Shown: one piece after another, positions 1-9,555 of the stretch | How positions within the stretch are numbered: the first letter of the stretch is position 1 | Layout of the letters: the number at the start of each line of letters is the position of its first letter | Assembly (NCBI GenBank): GCA_903970615.1 | Contig: CAJCJH010000085.1 | Location: forward strand, 53,621 to 117,620 | Direction: 5' to 3' | Origin: Rhodospirillales bacterium | GTDB lineage: Bacteria; Pseudomonadota; Gammaproteobacteria; Nevskiales; Nevskiaceae | DNA length: 64,000 bases | The notes under the pieces: generated by a model | The model's input: the letters and a program-made list of their open reading frames with translations, nothing else | Database searches by the model: none | Told to the model about the DNA's origin: nothing | Program-made: the position numbers and the translations under genes

Positions 1-461
1 ACTGCGGCGATAATCTGGCCGTTATCGGCATCTTCCTGAGCGTGGATAGCAACGATATCACCATCGAAAATTGCCGCTTCCTTCATCGAATGACCGGCGA
101 CGCGATGCAGGAAATCTGCGCGCGGATGAAATAAATCCGGATCGATGCCTAGCCAGCTGTCGATATTTTCCGCCGCCGCGACCGGCGTGCCCGCTGCAAT
201 AGTGCCGATCAGCGGCAGCTGGAATTGATGCGTCAGCGCGAGATCCGCTTCGGTCAGCAACCGGATATTGCGGCGATTGCCTTCGACCAGCTGAATCGCG
301 CCCTTGCGCTCCAGCGCCAGCAGATGATTTTTTGCCGCGGTCACCGAACTGAAGCCAAACGCCTCGGCAATTTCATCCCGGCTCGGCGGAAACCCGTTCT
401 CGCTCACGCAACGGCGGATGAACTCAAGGATTTCGTATTGACGATCGGTTAAATCGGACAT
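1..461 (-). CDS. lexA: LexA SOS repressor (3' end beyond window)
   Basis: Transcriptional repressor of the SOS regulon that self-cleaves when RecA is activated. About 153 N-terminal residues are visible. The N-terminus (MSDLTDRQYEILEFI) is the typical LexA start, followed by a winged helix-turn-helix (about residues 1-65) with the FPPSRDEIA and SSVTAAKNHL recognition elements. The self-cleavage Ala-Gly bond is A90-G91 in IGTIAAGTPV, and the catalytic Ser is S125 in GHSMKEA. The catalytic Lys, expected about 37 residues later, lies off the window. A LexA-type palindrome sits about 30 bp upstream of the ATG, as expected for autoregulation. Family assignment is secure; only completeness is unknown. 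Confidence 0.97.
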   Translation of the reverse strand, partial: MSDLTDRQYEILEFIRRCVSENGFPPSRDEIAEAFGFSSVTAAKNHLLALERKGAIQLVEGNRRNIRLLTEADLALTHQFQLPLIGTIAAGTPVAAAENIDSWLGIDPDLFHPRADFLHRVAGHSMKEAAIFDGDIVAIHAQEDADNGQIIAA

Positions 462-490
462 GAGGACTTGAAAAGAGTCTGCCAGGCGAG

Positions 491-510
491 TAGTGTCTAA
501 TAAAACACTA
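491..510. promoter_or_regulatory. LexA (SOS) box shared by divergent genes
   Basis: The 20-mer TAGTGTCTAATAAAACACTA is TAGTGT-N8-ACACTA. It matches the E. coli consensus TACTGT-N8-ACAGTA at 10 of 12 fixed positions and keeps the 8-bp spacer. The perfect inverted repeat extends to 8 bp per arm (489-496 and 505-512). It lies 29 bp upstream of lexA and 19 bp upstream of the divergent ORF at 530, so LexA bound here could repress both. Binding is inferred. Confidence 0.85.
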
Positions 511-529
511 CTGTTGTAAAGGACACTTT

Positions 530-787
530 ATGCGCTACTTCCATTTGCGGTCTCCGAATACTTTACCGCTCGATTTCGAACCGCGCCGAGCGCGTGCGCG
601 ACGAAAGCCGCCTGCGGCGGTGCGCCGGGCTACGGCGATTCGCAATCGCGGCCATCTGGCGAACAGCGGCGTCTCGGAGGTACAGCTTGGAACCTGGCTG
701 ATTCAGGGCACAATCATCCTCAGCATGCTAGCCATCGTTGCGTTTTTTCATGTTCCCTTGATGACGGTTTTGGGCGCCTGGTTTTAG
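530..787 (+). CDS. Small single-pass membrane protein, probably SOS-regulated
   Basis: 85-residue protein of unknown family. Residues 1-45 are very basic and Arg-rich. Residues about 53-80 form one hydrophobic segment (TWLIQGTIILSMLAIVAFF), giving a predicted N-in anchor with almost no periplasmic tail. The start is supported by AAAGGA at 518-523, six bases before the ATG. The gene diverges from lexA across a shared LexA box, so damage induction is likely. Small SOS-induced membrane proteins in other bacteria (SidA, DidA, YneA) block division. That role here is only an analogy, since no sequence similarity was recognised. The position is also where Pseudomonas relatives carry sulA next to lexA, but this protein does not resemble SulA. 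Confidence 0.7.
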   Translation: MRYFHLRSPNTLPLDFEPRRARARRKPPAAVRRATAIRNRGHLANSGVSEVQLGTWLIQGTIILSMLAIVAFFHVPLMTVLGAWF

Positions 788-921
788 CTGCACACTCTGG
801 CAAGCTCGATGGTATGGGCGGGAGTGGAATCGGGAATTGCAAGGCCGGGCTGAATAGAGCGCTCATTTAGCGTAAGTTGCCGTTCTTCCAAACTGGCCGA
901 TGCAAAGGTTCAAATCGAATC

Positions 922-1458
922 ATGGCGCTCAAAGCCACTATCTTCAAAGCGCAGCTGCAGATTGCCGATATGGATCGTCCGTATTACGGCGATCATGCAT
1001 TAACGCTGGCGCGGCATCCCTCCGAAACCGACGAGCGCATGATGGTGCGCTTGCTCGTTTTTGCCCTGCGCGCGCACGAGCATTTGCAATTCGGCAAGGG
1101 CTTGAGCGATCCGGACGAGCCGGATTTATGGCGCAAGGATTTAACCGGCCTGATCGAGGACTGGATCGAACTCGGTCAGCCCGACGAAAAAGCCGTACTA
1201 AAAGCCTGCGGCCGCGCGCGGCGCGTTTTTGTCTATGGCTACAACCATGCCGCAGTGCCTTGGTGGGTATTGGCCGCGCCCGCATTGGAACGTGCAAAAA
1301 ATCTCGCGGTATACCGGTTCGAGTTGCGCGGAGAAATCTCACTCGCGGCACTCGCGCAACGCAACATGCAGTTGCAATGCACGATCCAGGAAAGCCAGAT
1401 CTGGCTCAGCGATGCGAACCAGACGGTGCAGATGGAATGCATCACGCTGCGGGCGTAG
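922..1458 (+). CDS. yaeQ: YaeQ family protein
   Basis: 178-residue YaeQ homologue. The family has a PD-(D/E)XK nuclease-like fold with unproven biochemical function; E. coli YaeQ was once linked to suppression of rfaH defects. The N-terminus MALKATIFKAQLQIADMDR and the motifs RLLVFALRAHEHLQFGKGL, DEPDLW and the C-terminal IWLSDAN are typical. The ATG at 922 is preferred over an in-frame TTG at 877 because family members begin at MALKAT. The gene stands alone between the lexA region and a convergent DUF1993 gene. Full length for the family. Confidence 0.9.
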   Translation: MALKATIFKAQLQIADMDRPYYGDHALTLARHPSETDERMMVRLLVFALRAHEHLQFGKGLSDPDEPDLWRKDLTGLIEDWIELGQPDEKAVLKACGRARRVFVYGYNHAAVPWWVLAAPALERAKNLAVYRFELRGEISLAALAQRNMQLQCTIQESQIWLSDANQTVQMECITLRA

Positions 1459-1519
1459 CGCACGCCGGACTCCTCATTGGAAAAAGCCCTGGCTTAAAAA
1501 CTGATCCCAAAGCTTGATC

Positions 1520-2026
1520 TCAAAGTTTGCCCAGGAAATCCGCTTTGCCGAGTTCCACGCCGCTGCTGCGCAAAATGTCGTAAGCAGTGGCGACATGAAA
1601 ATAAAGGTTCGGCAGTACGAAGCCGAGCAGATAATCCAGGCCTTCAAAGTGAGTTGGACCGCTGGGTAATTTCAGCATGATCTCCTTACCCTCCGAGCCG
1701 TCAATCTGCTCGGCTTTGAAACTTTTGAGGTAGTCGATGGTTTTGGCGATACGCGCTTCGAGTTCGGCAAAGCTCGTTTCCGTATCTTCAAACTTCGGCG
1801 CCTCCACGCCGGCTAGACGTGCAGCGCCGTTCTTCGTCATATCCGTAGCAATTTGCACCTGGCGGCTCAACGGAAACATATCGGGAAAAAGGCGCGTGCC
1901 GGTGAGCACGAGCGGGTCAATCTTGCGAGCTTCGGCATGCGCCGCAGCTTTCGCCAGAATCGCACTGAGATTGGTCAGCGCGCGGATGAAGCCCGGCACC
2001 GAAACCTGATACATCGAAATCGTCAT
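1520..2026 (-). CDS. DUF1993 domain protein
   Basis: 168-residue cytoplasmic protein of the DUF1993 family, which is predicted to adopt a DinB-like helical bundle and has no established function. Family hallmarks are the start MTISMYQVSVPGFIRALTNL, DMFPLSRQVQIATD in the middle, and FHVATAYDILR-GVELGK at the C-terminus. The start at 2026 has a strong AAGGAG ribosome site just upstream (ACTCC at 2031-2035 on the plus strand). A longer reading to 2131 lacks this support. Monocistronic, convergent with yaeQ. Confidence 0.9.
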   Translation of the reverse strand: MTISMYQVSVPGFIRALTNLSAILAKAAAHAEARKIDPLVLTGTRLFPDMFPLSRQVQIATDMTKNGAARLAGVEAPKFEDTETSFAELEARIAKTIDYLKSFKAEQIDGSEGKEIMLKLPSGPTHFEGLDYLLGFVLPNLYFHVATAYDILRSSGVELGKADFLGKL

Positions 2027-2377
2027 GACTACTCCTTGAATGGGTGAATCTCTAAAAAAATCTGTCTGCAGATTCGCGGATGAATCCGCCACTCGAAAGC
2101 TGCAGTTGCATCTAAACCTGCCACGACTCATCGCCCGGGTTTTGTAAGAACGACATTCGCTGGCAAAGCTTCTTCAGCAATTGATCGAGCATCAAGCAAG
2201 GCCGCGCGCGAAGCCTAGCCGATTGTCGACGCGCTTGGATGATTTACAGCCGATGGATCTCAAAAATGCTGCAAGGGCCGTGTCCAGCGGCTACGATGCG
2301 CGGCCCAAAATTGCAGGCTACTTACGGCTTATCCGGCGTTCAATTTCCCGCCGTAGCCATCCTCGATCCGCAGCGAA
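2027..2377. other. Intergenic stretch, no gene seen
   Basis: This 351-bp interval separates the leftward DUF1993 gene from the rightward permease. Only short, unsupported open frames occur. It must hold the promoters of both divergent genes, but no convincing -35/-10 pair or operator was recognised. Confidence 0.5.
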
Positions 2378-3319
2378 ATGGTAGTGATGACCGCACCGAT
2401 GACCATGCCTTCACCGATGCGCGCCAATGCGCCGCCGCTACTGGTTTTAAGCGCACTGGTCGCGGTTTATCTGATCTGGGGTTCGACCTATCTGGCGATC
2501 CGGTTTGCGCTGGAGGGTTACCCGCCGCTGTTTTTTCCCGGCGTCCGTTTCGTCTTCGCTGGCGGCGTTCTACTCATCATTTTGCGATTGCGTGGCCATG
2601 CAGGTCCAACGCGGCGGCAGTGGATCAACTCATTGGCGATGGGCGTTCTGTTGCTGAACATCGGCAATGGCGGTGTGGTGCTGGCCGAGCGTTCGGTGGG
2701 GTCTGCGCTGGCGGCCACTGCGGTTGCCACGGTGCCATTATGGGCGACTCTGTTTGCCGGCATCTGGGGGGCGTGGCCGCAGCGTTTGCAGTGGATCGGC
2801 CTGCTGCTGGGTTTTGCCGGCATCGTCACGCTTAATTTCGGCGGCGACTTCGCGGCCAATCCGATCTCCGCAGGTCTGCTGCTGTTCTCCGCCGCGTCCT
2901 GGGCTTTCGGATCGGTCTGGAGCCGTCGCCTCGATCTTCCGAAAGGTCTGATGAGCAGTGCCGCACAAATGCTGATGGCGGGTCTCGTGTTCCTGATCGG
3001 CAGCCGAATCAGCGGCGAACACTGGCATCTGCTCGCAGCGCCGCGAGCGATGGCCGGGCTGCTGTATCTCACGCTGATGGGCAGCTTACTGGCGTTCAGC
3101 GCGTACATCTTCCTGATCCAGAACGTCAGCGCCGCACTCGCCACCAGCTATGCCTATGCGAATCCCGTCGTGGCCGTGCTGCTCGGTGTTACCTTGGGCC
3201 ACGAAAGCTTCGTGCGCAGTGAATTGCTGGCGATCGCACTGGTGCTCATCGGCGTGGTGCTGATCGTTTTATACAACCAGAAACCTGATGCGAATACTGC
3301 CGCTGAAAACAGGTCCTGA
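2378..3319 (+). CDS. EamA family (YedA-like) drug/metabolite permease
   Basis: 313-residue inner-membrane transporter of the drug/metabolite superfamily, with about ten hydrophobic helices arranged as two EamA repeats (about residues 20-150 and 165-298). The opening motif YLIWGSTYLAIRFALEG and the PVVAVLLGVTLGHE segment near the end are characteristic of the YedA/RhaT-like exporters. The substrate cannot be told from sequence. The ATG at 2378 and another at 2387 are both possible starts; neither has a strong ribosome site. A textbook terminator immediately follows the stop, so the unit is monocistronic. Confidence 0.88.
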   Translation: MVVMTAPMTMPSPMRANAPPLLVLSALVAVYLIWGSTYLAIRFALEGYPPLFFPGVRFVFAGGVLLIILRLRGHAGPTRRQWINSLAMGVLLLNIGNGGVVLAERSVGSALAATAVATVPLWATLFAGIWGAWPQRLQWIGLLLGFAGIVTLNFGGDFAANPISAGLLLFSAASWAFGSVWSRRLDLPKGLMSSAAQMLMAGLVFLIGSRISGEHWHLLAAPRAMAGLLYLTLMGSLLAFSAYIFLIQNVSAALATSYAYANPVVAVLLGVTLGHESFVRSELLAIALVLIGVVLIVLYNQKPDANTAAENRS

Positions 3320-3348
3320 AAAAGCCCCGTGCAACGACGGGGCTTTTT
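3319..3348 (+). terminator. Rho-independent terminator after the EamA gene
   Basis: Perfect 12-bp stem AAAAAGCCCCGT / ACGGGGCTTTTT with a 6-nt loop; the right arm ends in five T. The flanking A and T runs make it potentially bidirectional, so it could also serve the leftward small gene that ends at 3356. Confidence 0.92.
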
Positions 3349-3355
3349 GCAAACC

Positions 3356-3520
3356 CTACAGCCGCGGTCCGCGCCGGCCATTGAGAAAATAGACCGCAAC
3401 GATGACCAGCACGATCAAACCGATCGGGCCGATACCCCAGCCGGCGCCGAGGCCCCAGTAAATGCCGCCGCCGCCGCCGAACAACAACAACAAAACAATC
3501 AGGACGATTAACAGATCCAT
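3356..3520 (-). CDS. Tiny hydrophobic membrane protein (DUF3309-like)
   Basis: 54-residue protein beginning MDLLIVLIVLLLLFGGGGGI and ending in a basic tail NGRRGPRL. It has two hydrophobic stretches (about 3-14 and 31-46) separated by a Gly/Trp/Tyr-rich turn (YWGLGAGWGIGP). This layout resembles DUF3309 and similar small stress-associated membrane proteins of Proteobacteria, whose function is unknown. A GGAG ribosome site lies seven bases upstream of the ATG, and the gene ends just before the terminator at 3319-3348. Recognition of the exact family is tentative; that it is a real gene is well supported. Confidence 0.75.
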   Translation of the reverse strand: MDLLIVLIVLLLLFGGGGGIYWGLGAGWGIGPIGLIVLVIVAVYFLNGRRGPRL

Positions 3521-3758
3521 AGCCGACTCCCTGCTGGCGTGCGAACGCGCGCCTCTGCAGCTATGAGCGCGCGCGGCCTGAATCGTTCGGAAACGGCTTG
3601 ATAAAGCTTGCCGCCGTTCACGCGGTTGCGTCGTTTAGAGTGGATCGCGGCTGAGAAAGGTGAAGCCACGCTTATCGCTGAATGAAGTTCGCAGGCAAAC
3701 TAATCGCTTTAATGGAAATCATCATAGGCAAGGCGGTAGTCCGGTCCAAGGCTTGTGC

Positions 3759-4619
3759 CTAAAGCGTCGCCAGCCGCCTGCGCAAAATTCCGGCGATATC
3801 GCTGGCACGTTCGAGATGGGCATGGTGACCGCAATTTTGCAGCACGGTTAATTGTGACTGCGGCAGTTTCTGTAGATAGGCTTGCGCACCCGATATCGGC
3901 GCTAGACGATCGTGCGTGCCCCAGATCAAATCGACCGCGCAGGTCACATTGACGAGGTCGATCGGGGCGGCGAGTTCTTCGCCAATCTGTCGCAGCGCAG
4001 CGATGTGCCGTCTTGCGCGATGTTCATCGTAATGACTGGCGTAATCGAGATAAACCTGTTCGCTGATCGCCTCCGGTGCGACGAAGCAAGTGCGACGAAA
4101 ACTCTGCACGAGGTCGGCAATCATTCGATCCAGCGGCTTTGCGCGGTTAATCCCGCTCACGCCATTCGCCAGCGCGGCGTTGCGCACCAGCATGCGTTGC
4201 CACGGCGGCAAATCCAGCGGCGCGGGCGCGATCGCAATACAGGCCGGCACTTTCGCGCGCGTGCCTTGCGCCAGCGCGTTCAACAGCACACGGCCGCCGA
4301 GCGACTGGCCGACAGTCACCACGCGGCCGTCGAAATATTCAATTGCCGCGCGAATGAACGCGACGAACTGGGGCAACTGTGCGCCGGGCTGCAAATCATC
4401 GGCGCGGCCGCAGCCCGGCAGATCGAGCGCAATGCCGCCAATGCCGGTGAGCGCCAGTTCGCGTAACAAGGGCTTGAAGGTATCCGCGCTGTCGCTCCAA
4501 CCGTGAAACAAAACCAGCTTGATATCCCCGAGTCCAAGGCCGATCGAACTTTGCAAAGTTCGCGTGTTGAAGCCTGCGAGTCGCAGAGAACCTTGCTCGA
4601 AAGGCTCGGCGCCGCTCAC
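3759..4619 (-). CDS. Alpha/beta hydrolase
   Basis: 286-residue alpha/beta-fold hydrolase. Visible landmarks are the oxyanion segment LFHGWSDSADTF, the nucleophile elbow VGQSLGGRV (Ser nucleophile), the acid region DLIWGTHDRLAP and the catalytic His in NCGHHAHLE. The layout resembles BioH/MenH-type carboxylesterases, but the substrate is unknown. The start is read as GTG at 4619, which overlaps the TGA of the upstream lysR gene (4616-4619), giving a GTGA junction typical of translational coupling. No ATG in this frame gives a better start. Physical coupling to the regulator of the leu region may mean it is co-expressed with it. Confidence 0.85.
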   Translation of the reverse strand: MSGAEPFEQGSLRLAGFNTRTLQSSIGLGLGDIKLVLFHGWSDSADTFKPLLRELALTGIGGIALDLPGCGRADDLQPGAQLPQFVAFIRAAIEYFDGRVVTVGQSLGGRVLLNALAQGTRAKVPACIAIAPAPLDLPPWQRMLVRNAALANGVSGINRAKPLDRMIADLVQSFRRTCFVAPEAISEQVYLDYASHYDEHRARRHIAALRQIGEELAAPIDLVNVTCAVDLIWGTHDRLAPISGAQAYLQKLPQSQLTVLQNCGHHAHLERASDIAGILRRRLATL

Positions 4620-5488
4620 GCCTGCTTGATGCCGATCGTCTTCAGCAGCGCGCGCGCCGCACCGGATAATGTGCGCCGCTCGTGCCACACCGCGCCGAGT
4701 TCGCGTTGCAGTTTGATACCCGAAACCGGCAGTGCGACCAGCGTTTGATCCAGCATCGAAGCTGGCAGTACGCTCCAGCCAAGGCCGATCGCCGCGAGCA
4801 TTTTCAGCGTCTCCATATAGTTCGTCGCCAGCCTCACGCGCGGCTGCAAACCCTGCGCCTGCAAGGCGGAGGTGATGATGCGATGCGTGTACGTAGCGGC
4901 ATCCGGCAGCACTGCGGGATACGCCGCAAGATCTCGTAAATGCAGGCGTTTGCGCGAACTCAACGGATGCTCCGGGCTGGCCACCACCGCCAGCGGATCG
5001 CGCCACACCGAGCGGGTTTGTAACTGCGGCAGCGGCGACGTCGGCAGCGTAACGATGCCGAGTTCAAGCCGGCCGCTGAGCACTTCCTGGCAGGCGATTT
5101 CGGAATCCATGAAGTGGATATCGAGATCGACATCCGGAAATTTCTGCGTATAGCGCTTCAGAGCCGGCGGCAGCCGATGCAGACCGATGTGATGACTGGT
5201 GCCGATCGAAAGCCGTCCGCCGATCTTGCCGGAGAGTTGCGACAGCGCACGCCGGCCATCCTCGATATCGTCGAGCACGCGCCGCGCGTGCGGTAGCAAT
5301 GTGCGGCCGGCATCGGTGAGCGTGACCTGCCGGCCGACGCGATCGAACAGCCGGCTGCCGATAACGGCTTCGAGCGCGGCGACGCGCTTGCTGATCGCCG
5401 GCTGCGACAGATGCAAGCGTTCGCCGGCTATCGAAAACGAGCCGCTGAGTGCGACTTCCAGAAATGCGCTTAGGGATTGCGTATCCAT
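4616..5488 (-). CDS. LysR family transcriptional regulator, divergent from leuC
   Basis: 290-residue LysR-type regulator. The N-terminal helix-turn-helix (residues 1-60) contains ALSGSFSIAGERLHLSQPAIS and LFDRVGRQVTLTDAG. A LysR substrate domain follows from about residue 90. It is transcribed divergently from leuCDB, with 125 bp between starts and inverted repeats in the gap, so control of the leucine genes is the natural hypothesis. A LysR gene at this place is common in Pseudomonas and Xanthomonas relatives. The effector is unknown (a leucine-pathway intermediate would be the analogy). The downstream hydrolase overlaps its stop codon. Confidence 0.9.
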   Translation of the reverse strand: MDTQSLSAFLEVALSGSFSIAGERLHLSQPAISKRVAALEAVIGSRLFDRVGRQVTLTDAGRTLLPHARRVLDDIEDGRRALSQLSGKIGGRLSIGTSHHIGLHRLPPALKRYTQKFPDVDLDIHFMDSEIACQEVLSGRLELGIVTLPTSPLPQLQTRSVWRDPLAVVASPEHPLSSRKRLHLRDLAAYPAVLPDAATYTHRIITSALQAQGLQPRVRLATNYMETLKMLAAIGLGWSVLPASMLDQTLVALPVSGIKLQRELGAVWHERRTLSGAARALLKTIGIKQA

Positions 5489-5531
5489 ACTTCCATTCTA
5501 GATCGAATTCTATAAGGGAATGCGAAGTATG
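5486..5531. promoter_or_regulatory. Inverted repeats in the lysR-leuC intergenic region
   Basis: CATACTTC (5486-5493) and GAAGTATG (5524-5531) form a perfect 8-bp inverted repeat around a 30-bp AT-rich centre. The centre contains ATTCTA twice (5495-5500 and 5507-5512) and a TAGA-N6-TCTA dyad (5499-5512), which fits the T-N11-A style of LysR sites. The left arm overlaps the lysR start codon, so binding could autoregulate. Operator function is inferred. Confidence 0.5.
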
Positions 5532-5613
5532 AAAACGATTCATTGGAGTAATGAATCGGACGCTCCTAAACTCGCGCGCTGAATCTGGAAAGCAATACCG
5601 AGGATCACTCCAC

Positions 5614-7017
<1,404 letters not shown>

Positions 7018-7034
7018 GTCCCGAAGACACGGCG

Positions 7035-7505
7035 ATGAATCCTTTACTCAAGCTGACGCTCGCGCAGGCGCAGCAGGTGATGATCGATGTGGTGCCGCAG
7101 TCGCACGCGCTCGGCTTGGAGCTCGTCGAATTCGCACCGAGCCGCATCGTCGTCGATCTGCCTTACGACGCGCGGCTGATCGGCGATCCGGAAACCGGCG
7201 TATTGCACGGCGGCGCGATCACGACGCTGGTCGATAGCACCTGCGGCATCGCCGTACTCACCACTTTGCGCACATTGCGGCGCTGCGCGACGATCGATCT
7301 GCGTATCGATTATCTGCGCGCGGCACGCCCGAATGAAACGGTGCGCTGCATCGCCGAATGCCATCGCGTCACCCACGAGATCGCGTTCGTGCGCGCCACT
7401 GCGCACGATGGTGACGCATCCGATCTCTTGGCCACCGCAGCCGGTACTTTCGTGCTGTTCGAGACGCTGGACGCGCCTGCCGTTTTCGGCGAGGTAAAAA
7501 CATGA
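7035..7505 (+). CDS. Hotdog-fold acyl-CoA thioesterase (PaaI-like), first copy
   Basis: 156-residue hotdog-fold protein of the PaaI/4HBT superfamily, predicted to hydrolyse acyl-CoA thioesters. The core pattern is LIGDPETGVLHGGAITTLVDSTCG, with the HGG motif at the start of the central helix, then the strand TIDLRIDYLRAARP. It sits between leuC and leuD, and its stop overlaps the start of the next thioesterase (ATGA at 7502-7505). The two neighbours are homologous and probably form a heteromer or arose by tandem duplication. The link to leucine synthesis is positional only. Confidence 0.88.
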   Translation: MNPLLKLTLAQAQQVMIDVVPQSHALGLELVEFAPSRIVVDLPYDARLIGDPETGVLHGGAITTLVDSTCGIAVLTTLRTLRRCATIDLRIDYLRAARPNETVRCIAECHRVTHEIAFVRATAHDGDASDLLATAAGTFVLFETLDAPAVFGEVKT

Positions 7506-7999
7506 GTGCGGCTGATGAAAATGTTTCGGCGCAGCAGATCGACGCGATGCTGCCGAATATCCTGAAAATTCCGTACGCGCGTCATCTGGGTTTTACGCTG
7601 TTGCGCGACGGTACCGACATCATCGGCCGCATGGCCTATGCCGAGGCGCTGATCGGTAATCCGCAGGTGCGCGCGTTGCACGGCGGCACGCTCGGCGCGC
7701 TGATGGAACTGACCGCGGTGTGCAAGTTGCTAACACTTGCGCGTACCACGCAGGTGCCGAAAACGGTGGGTATCTCGATCGAGTATCTGCGTAGCGCCGG
7801 TCGTGTCGATACCTTTGCGCGCGCCACGGTGACGCACCACGGCCGCCGCGTCGCCAACGTCCGCATCCTTGCGTATCAGGATGATCCGCTGCGGCCGGTC
7901 GCCGCCGCCACCGCGCATTTTCTGCTCGCCACCACGCCTATAGTTCCGCGCGAGCCGAAACCCGCATTCACCGAGGATTTACCGAGGTCCACGCCATGA
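7502..7999 (+). CDS. Hotdog-fold acyl-CoA thioesterase (PaaI-like), second copy
   Basis: 165-residue hotdog protein paralogous to the preceding gene. It shows the same layout: [22 protein letters not shown] followed by [13 protein letters not shown]. Overlapping ATGA junctions with the previous gene (7502-7505) and with leuD (7996-7999) show tight translational coupling inside the leu operon. Thioesterase activity is inferred from the fold and the HGG motif; the acyl-CoA substrate is unknown. One idea is control of branched-chain acyl-CoA made from the leucine or valine pathway, but nothing in the sequence proves it. Confidence 0.87.
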   Translation: MSAADENVSAQQIDAMLPNILKIPYARHLGFTLLRDGTDIIGRMAYAEALIGNPQVRALHGGTLGALMELTAVCKLLTLARTTQVPKTVGISIEYLRSAGRVDTFARATVTHHGRRVANVRILAYQDDPLRPVAAATAHFLLATTPIVPREPKPAFTEDLPRSTP

Positions 8000-8634
8000 G
8001 AGCTTTTACCCTCCTCAGCGGCAAAGTGCTGCCGCTGGATCGCGCCAATGTCGATACCGACGCGATCATTCCCAAGCAATATCTGAAGTCGATCCGCCGC
8101 AGCGGCTTTGGCCCGTTCCTGTTTGATGACTGGCGCTATCTCGATCCGGGCACGCTGGATATCGACCCGACAACGCGGCGCATCAATCCGGATTTCGTAC
8201 TGAATCGACCGCACCATCAAGGCGCTACGATCTTGCTGGCGCGCGAAAATTTCGGCTGCGGCAGCTCGCGCGAACATGCAATCTGGGCGATCCAGGAATA
8301 CGGCTTCCGCTGCGTGATCGCGCCGAGTTTTGCAGATATTTTTTTCAGCAACAGTTTCAACAATGGCGTGCTGCCGGTAGTGTTGAAGGCGGAGGAAGTC
8401 GAAGCGATTTTTCAGGGTGTCGCCAAAAATCCCGACGCACAGTTCACGATCGATCTGCCAGCGCAGGAAGTGCGTCTGCCGTGTGGCAATGCATTCAAGT
8501 TCGATATCGATCCCGGCCGCAAGGACAAGCTGATTCGCGGGCTCGATGCGATCGGCGAAACGCTGCAACACGCCGATGCGATTCACGCTTACGAAGCACG
8601 GCGCAGGGCAGCAGCGCCGTGGTTGTTCGCCTGA
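7996..8634 (+). CDS. leuD: 3-isopropylmalate dehydratase small subunit
   Basis: 212-residue LeuD, the swivel-domain subunit that completes the isopropylmalate isomerase active site with LeuC. Hallmarks are the N-terminus [29 protein letters not shown], and the swivel loop [16 protein letters not shown]. Length matches the proteobacterial family. Start and stop overlap the neighbours by one base or more (ATGA at 7996, TGATG at 8632), so it is translated as part of a coupled chain. Confidence 0.98.
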   Translation: MRAFTLLSGKVLPLDRANVDTDAIIPKQYLKSIRRSGFGPFLFDDWRYLDPGTLDIDPTTRRINPDFVLNRPHHQGATILLARENFGCGSSREHAIWAIQEYGFRCVIAPSFADIFFSNSFNNGVLPVVLKAEEVEAIFQGVAKNPDAQFTIDLPAQEVRLPCGNAFKFDIDPGRKDKLIRGLDAIGETLQHADAIHAYEARRRAAAPWLFA

Positions 8635-9488
8635 TGAACGCTGAAGCGCAGACGGTGGTGGTCGATCAAATTGCCGGGCTGATTCAGCACGATCTGGTTC
8701 CGCAGGATCAGCATCACGCGCGTCCCGCTGCTGGCCAGTTGTGGGATGCGGCGGCTTATGCGCGCAACGGCCGCTTCGTCGCCGATCTCGGCGCAACGCT
8801 GCTCGACTGGCTGGCGCCGCAGGCCGGTGAGCGAATCCTCGATCTCGGCTGCGGCGATGGCGTATTGACGCGGCGTATCGCTGAATCCGGCTGCGACGTT
8901 ATCGGCGCCGATGCCAGCGCGGAACTGGTGGCTGCCGCGCGCGAACTGAGTGTGGACGCGCGCGTCGTTGATGGTCAGGCGCTGCCGTTCGCGCGCGAAT
9001 TCGACGCAGTGTTTTCCAATGCCGCGCTGCATTGGATGAAGCGCGATCCGGATGCCGTGCTGGCCGGTGTGGCGCGCGCCTTGAAGCCGGGCGGCCGCTT
9101 CGTCGCCGAGCTGGGCGGTGCCGGCAATGTCGCGGCGATTCGCGGCGCACTGCATGCCGCACTGGCGCGTCGCGGCATCGACGCCGCCGCGTTCGATCCC
9201 TGGTATTTTCCGAGCGCGGCCGATTATCGTGCGCGGCTCGAAGCGGCTGGCTTCAAAATGCTGCGCATCGAAATGTACCCGCGGCCGACGCCGCTGCCGG
9301 GCGATGTCGCCGCCTGGTTGCGCACATTCGCGCAATCATTTCTGCAAGCACTGCCGCTAGCGCAGCGCGATGAGTTGTTGCTCGAAGTTCAGGAAGCCTT
9401 GCGTCCACAGCTGGCCAGCCGCATCGCCGGTGCGGTGTGGGTGGTGGATTATGTGCGGCTGCGATTTGTCGCCGTTCTGGAACCTTAA
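8634..9488 (+). CDS. Class I SAM-dependent methyltransferase in the leu operon
   Basis: 284-residue methyltransferase with a Rossmann SAM-binding core. Motif I is [19 protein letters not shown], the acidic ribose-binding step is VIGADAS, and motif IV is [13 protein letters not shown]. The architecture resembles trans-aconitate 2-methyltransferase and other small carboxyl methyltransferases. A carboxylate substrate would be attractive because isopropylmalate is a tricarboxylate-like intermediate, but this is only a guess. The ATG at 8634 shares its A with the leuD TGA, and leuB follows after 67 bp. Confidence 0.88.
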   Translation: MNAEAQTVVVDQIAGLIQHDLVPQDQHHARPAAGQLWDAAAYARNGRFVADLGATLLDWLAPQAGERILDLGCGDGVLTRRIAESGCDVIGADASAELVAAARELSVDARVVDGQALPFAREFDAVFSNAALHWMKRDPDAVLAGVARALKPGGRFVAELGGAGNVAAIRGALHAALARRGIDAAAFDPWYFPSAADYRARLEAAGFKMLRIEMYPRPTPLPGDVAAWLRTFAQSFLQALPLAQRDELLLEVQEALRPQLASRIAGAVWVVDYVRLRFVAVLEP

Positions 9489-9555
9489 GCCCGCGTACCC
9501 CAAAACACGGTTACAGAAGCAGTCATTCCAGGTAGTTATTCGATCCGAAAAAGAT

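Noticed and set aside
3759..5006. 415-residue minus-strand ORF covering both hydrolase and part of lysR
   Set aside because: Only the part below 4619 is hydrolase-like. The remainder is the antisense or frame-shifted shadow of lysR, which is a full LysR protein in its own frame.
5551..5613. Leucine attenuator leader peptide ahead of leuC
   Set aside because: The frame at 5551 runs straight into leuC without a stop, has only two adjacent Leu codons, and no terminator/antiterminator pair was seen.
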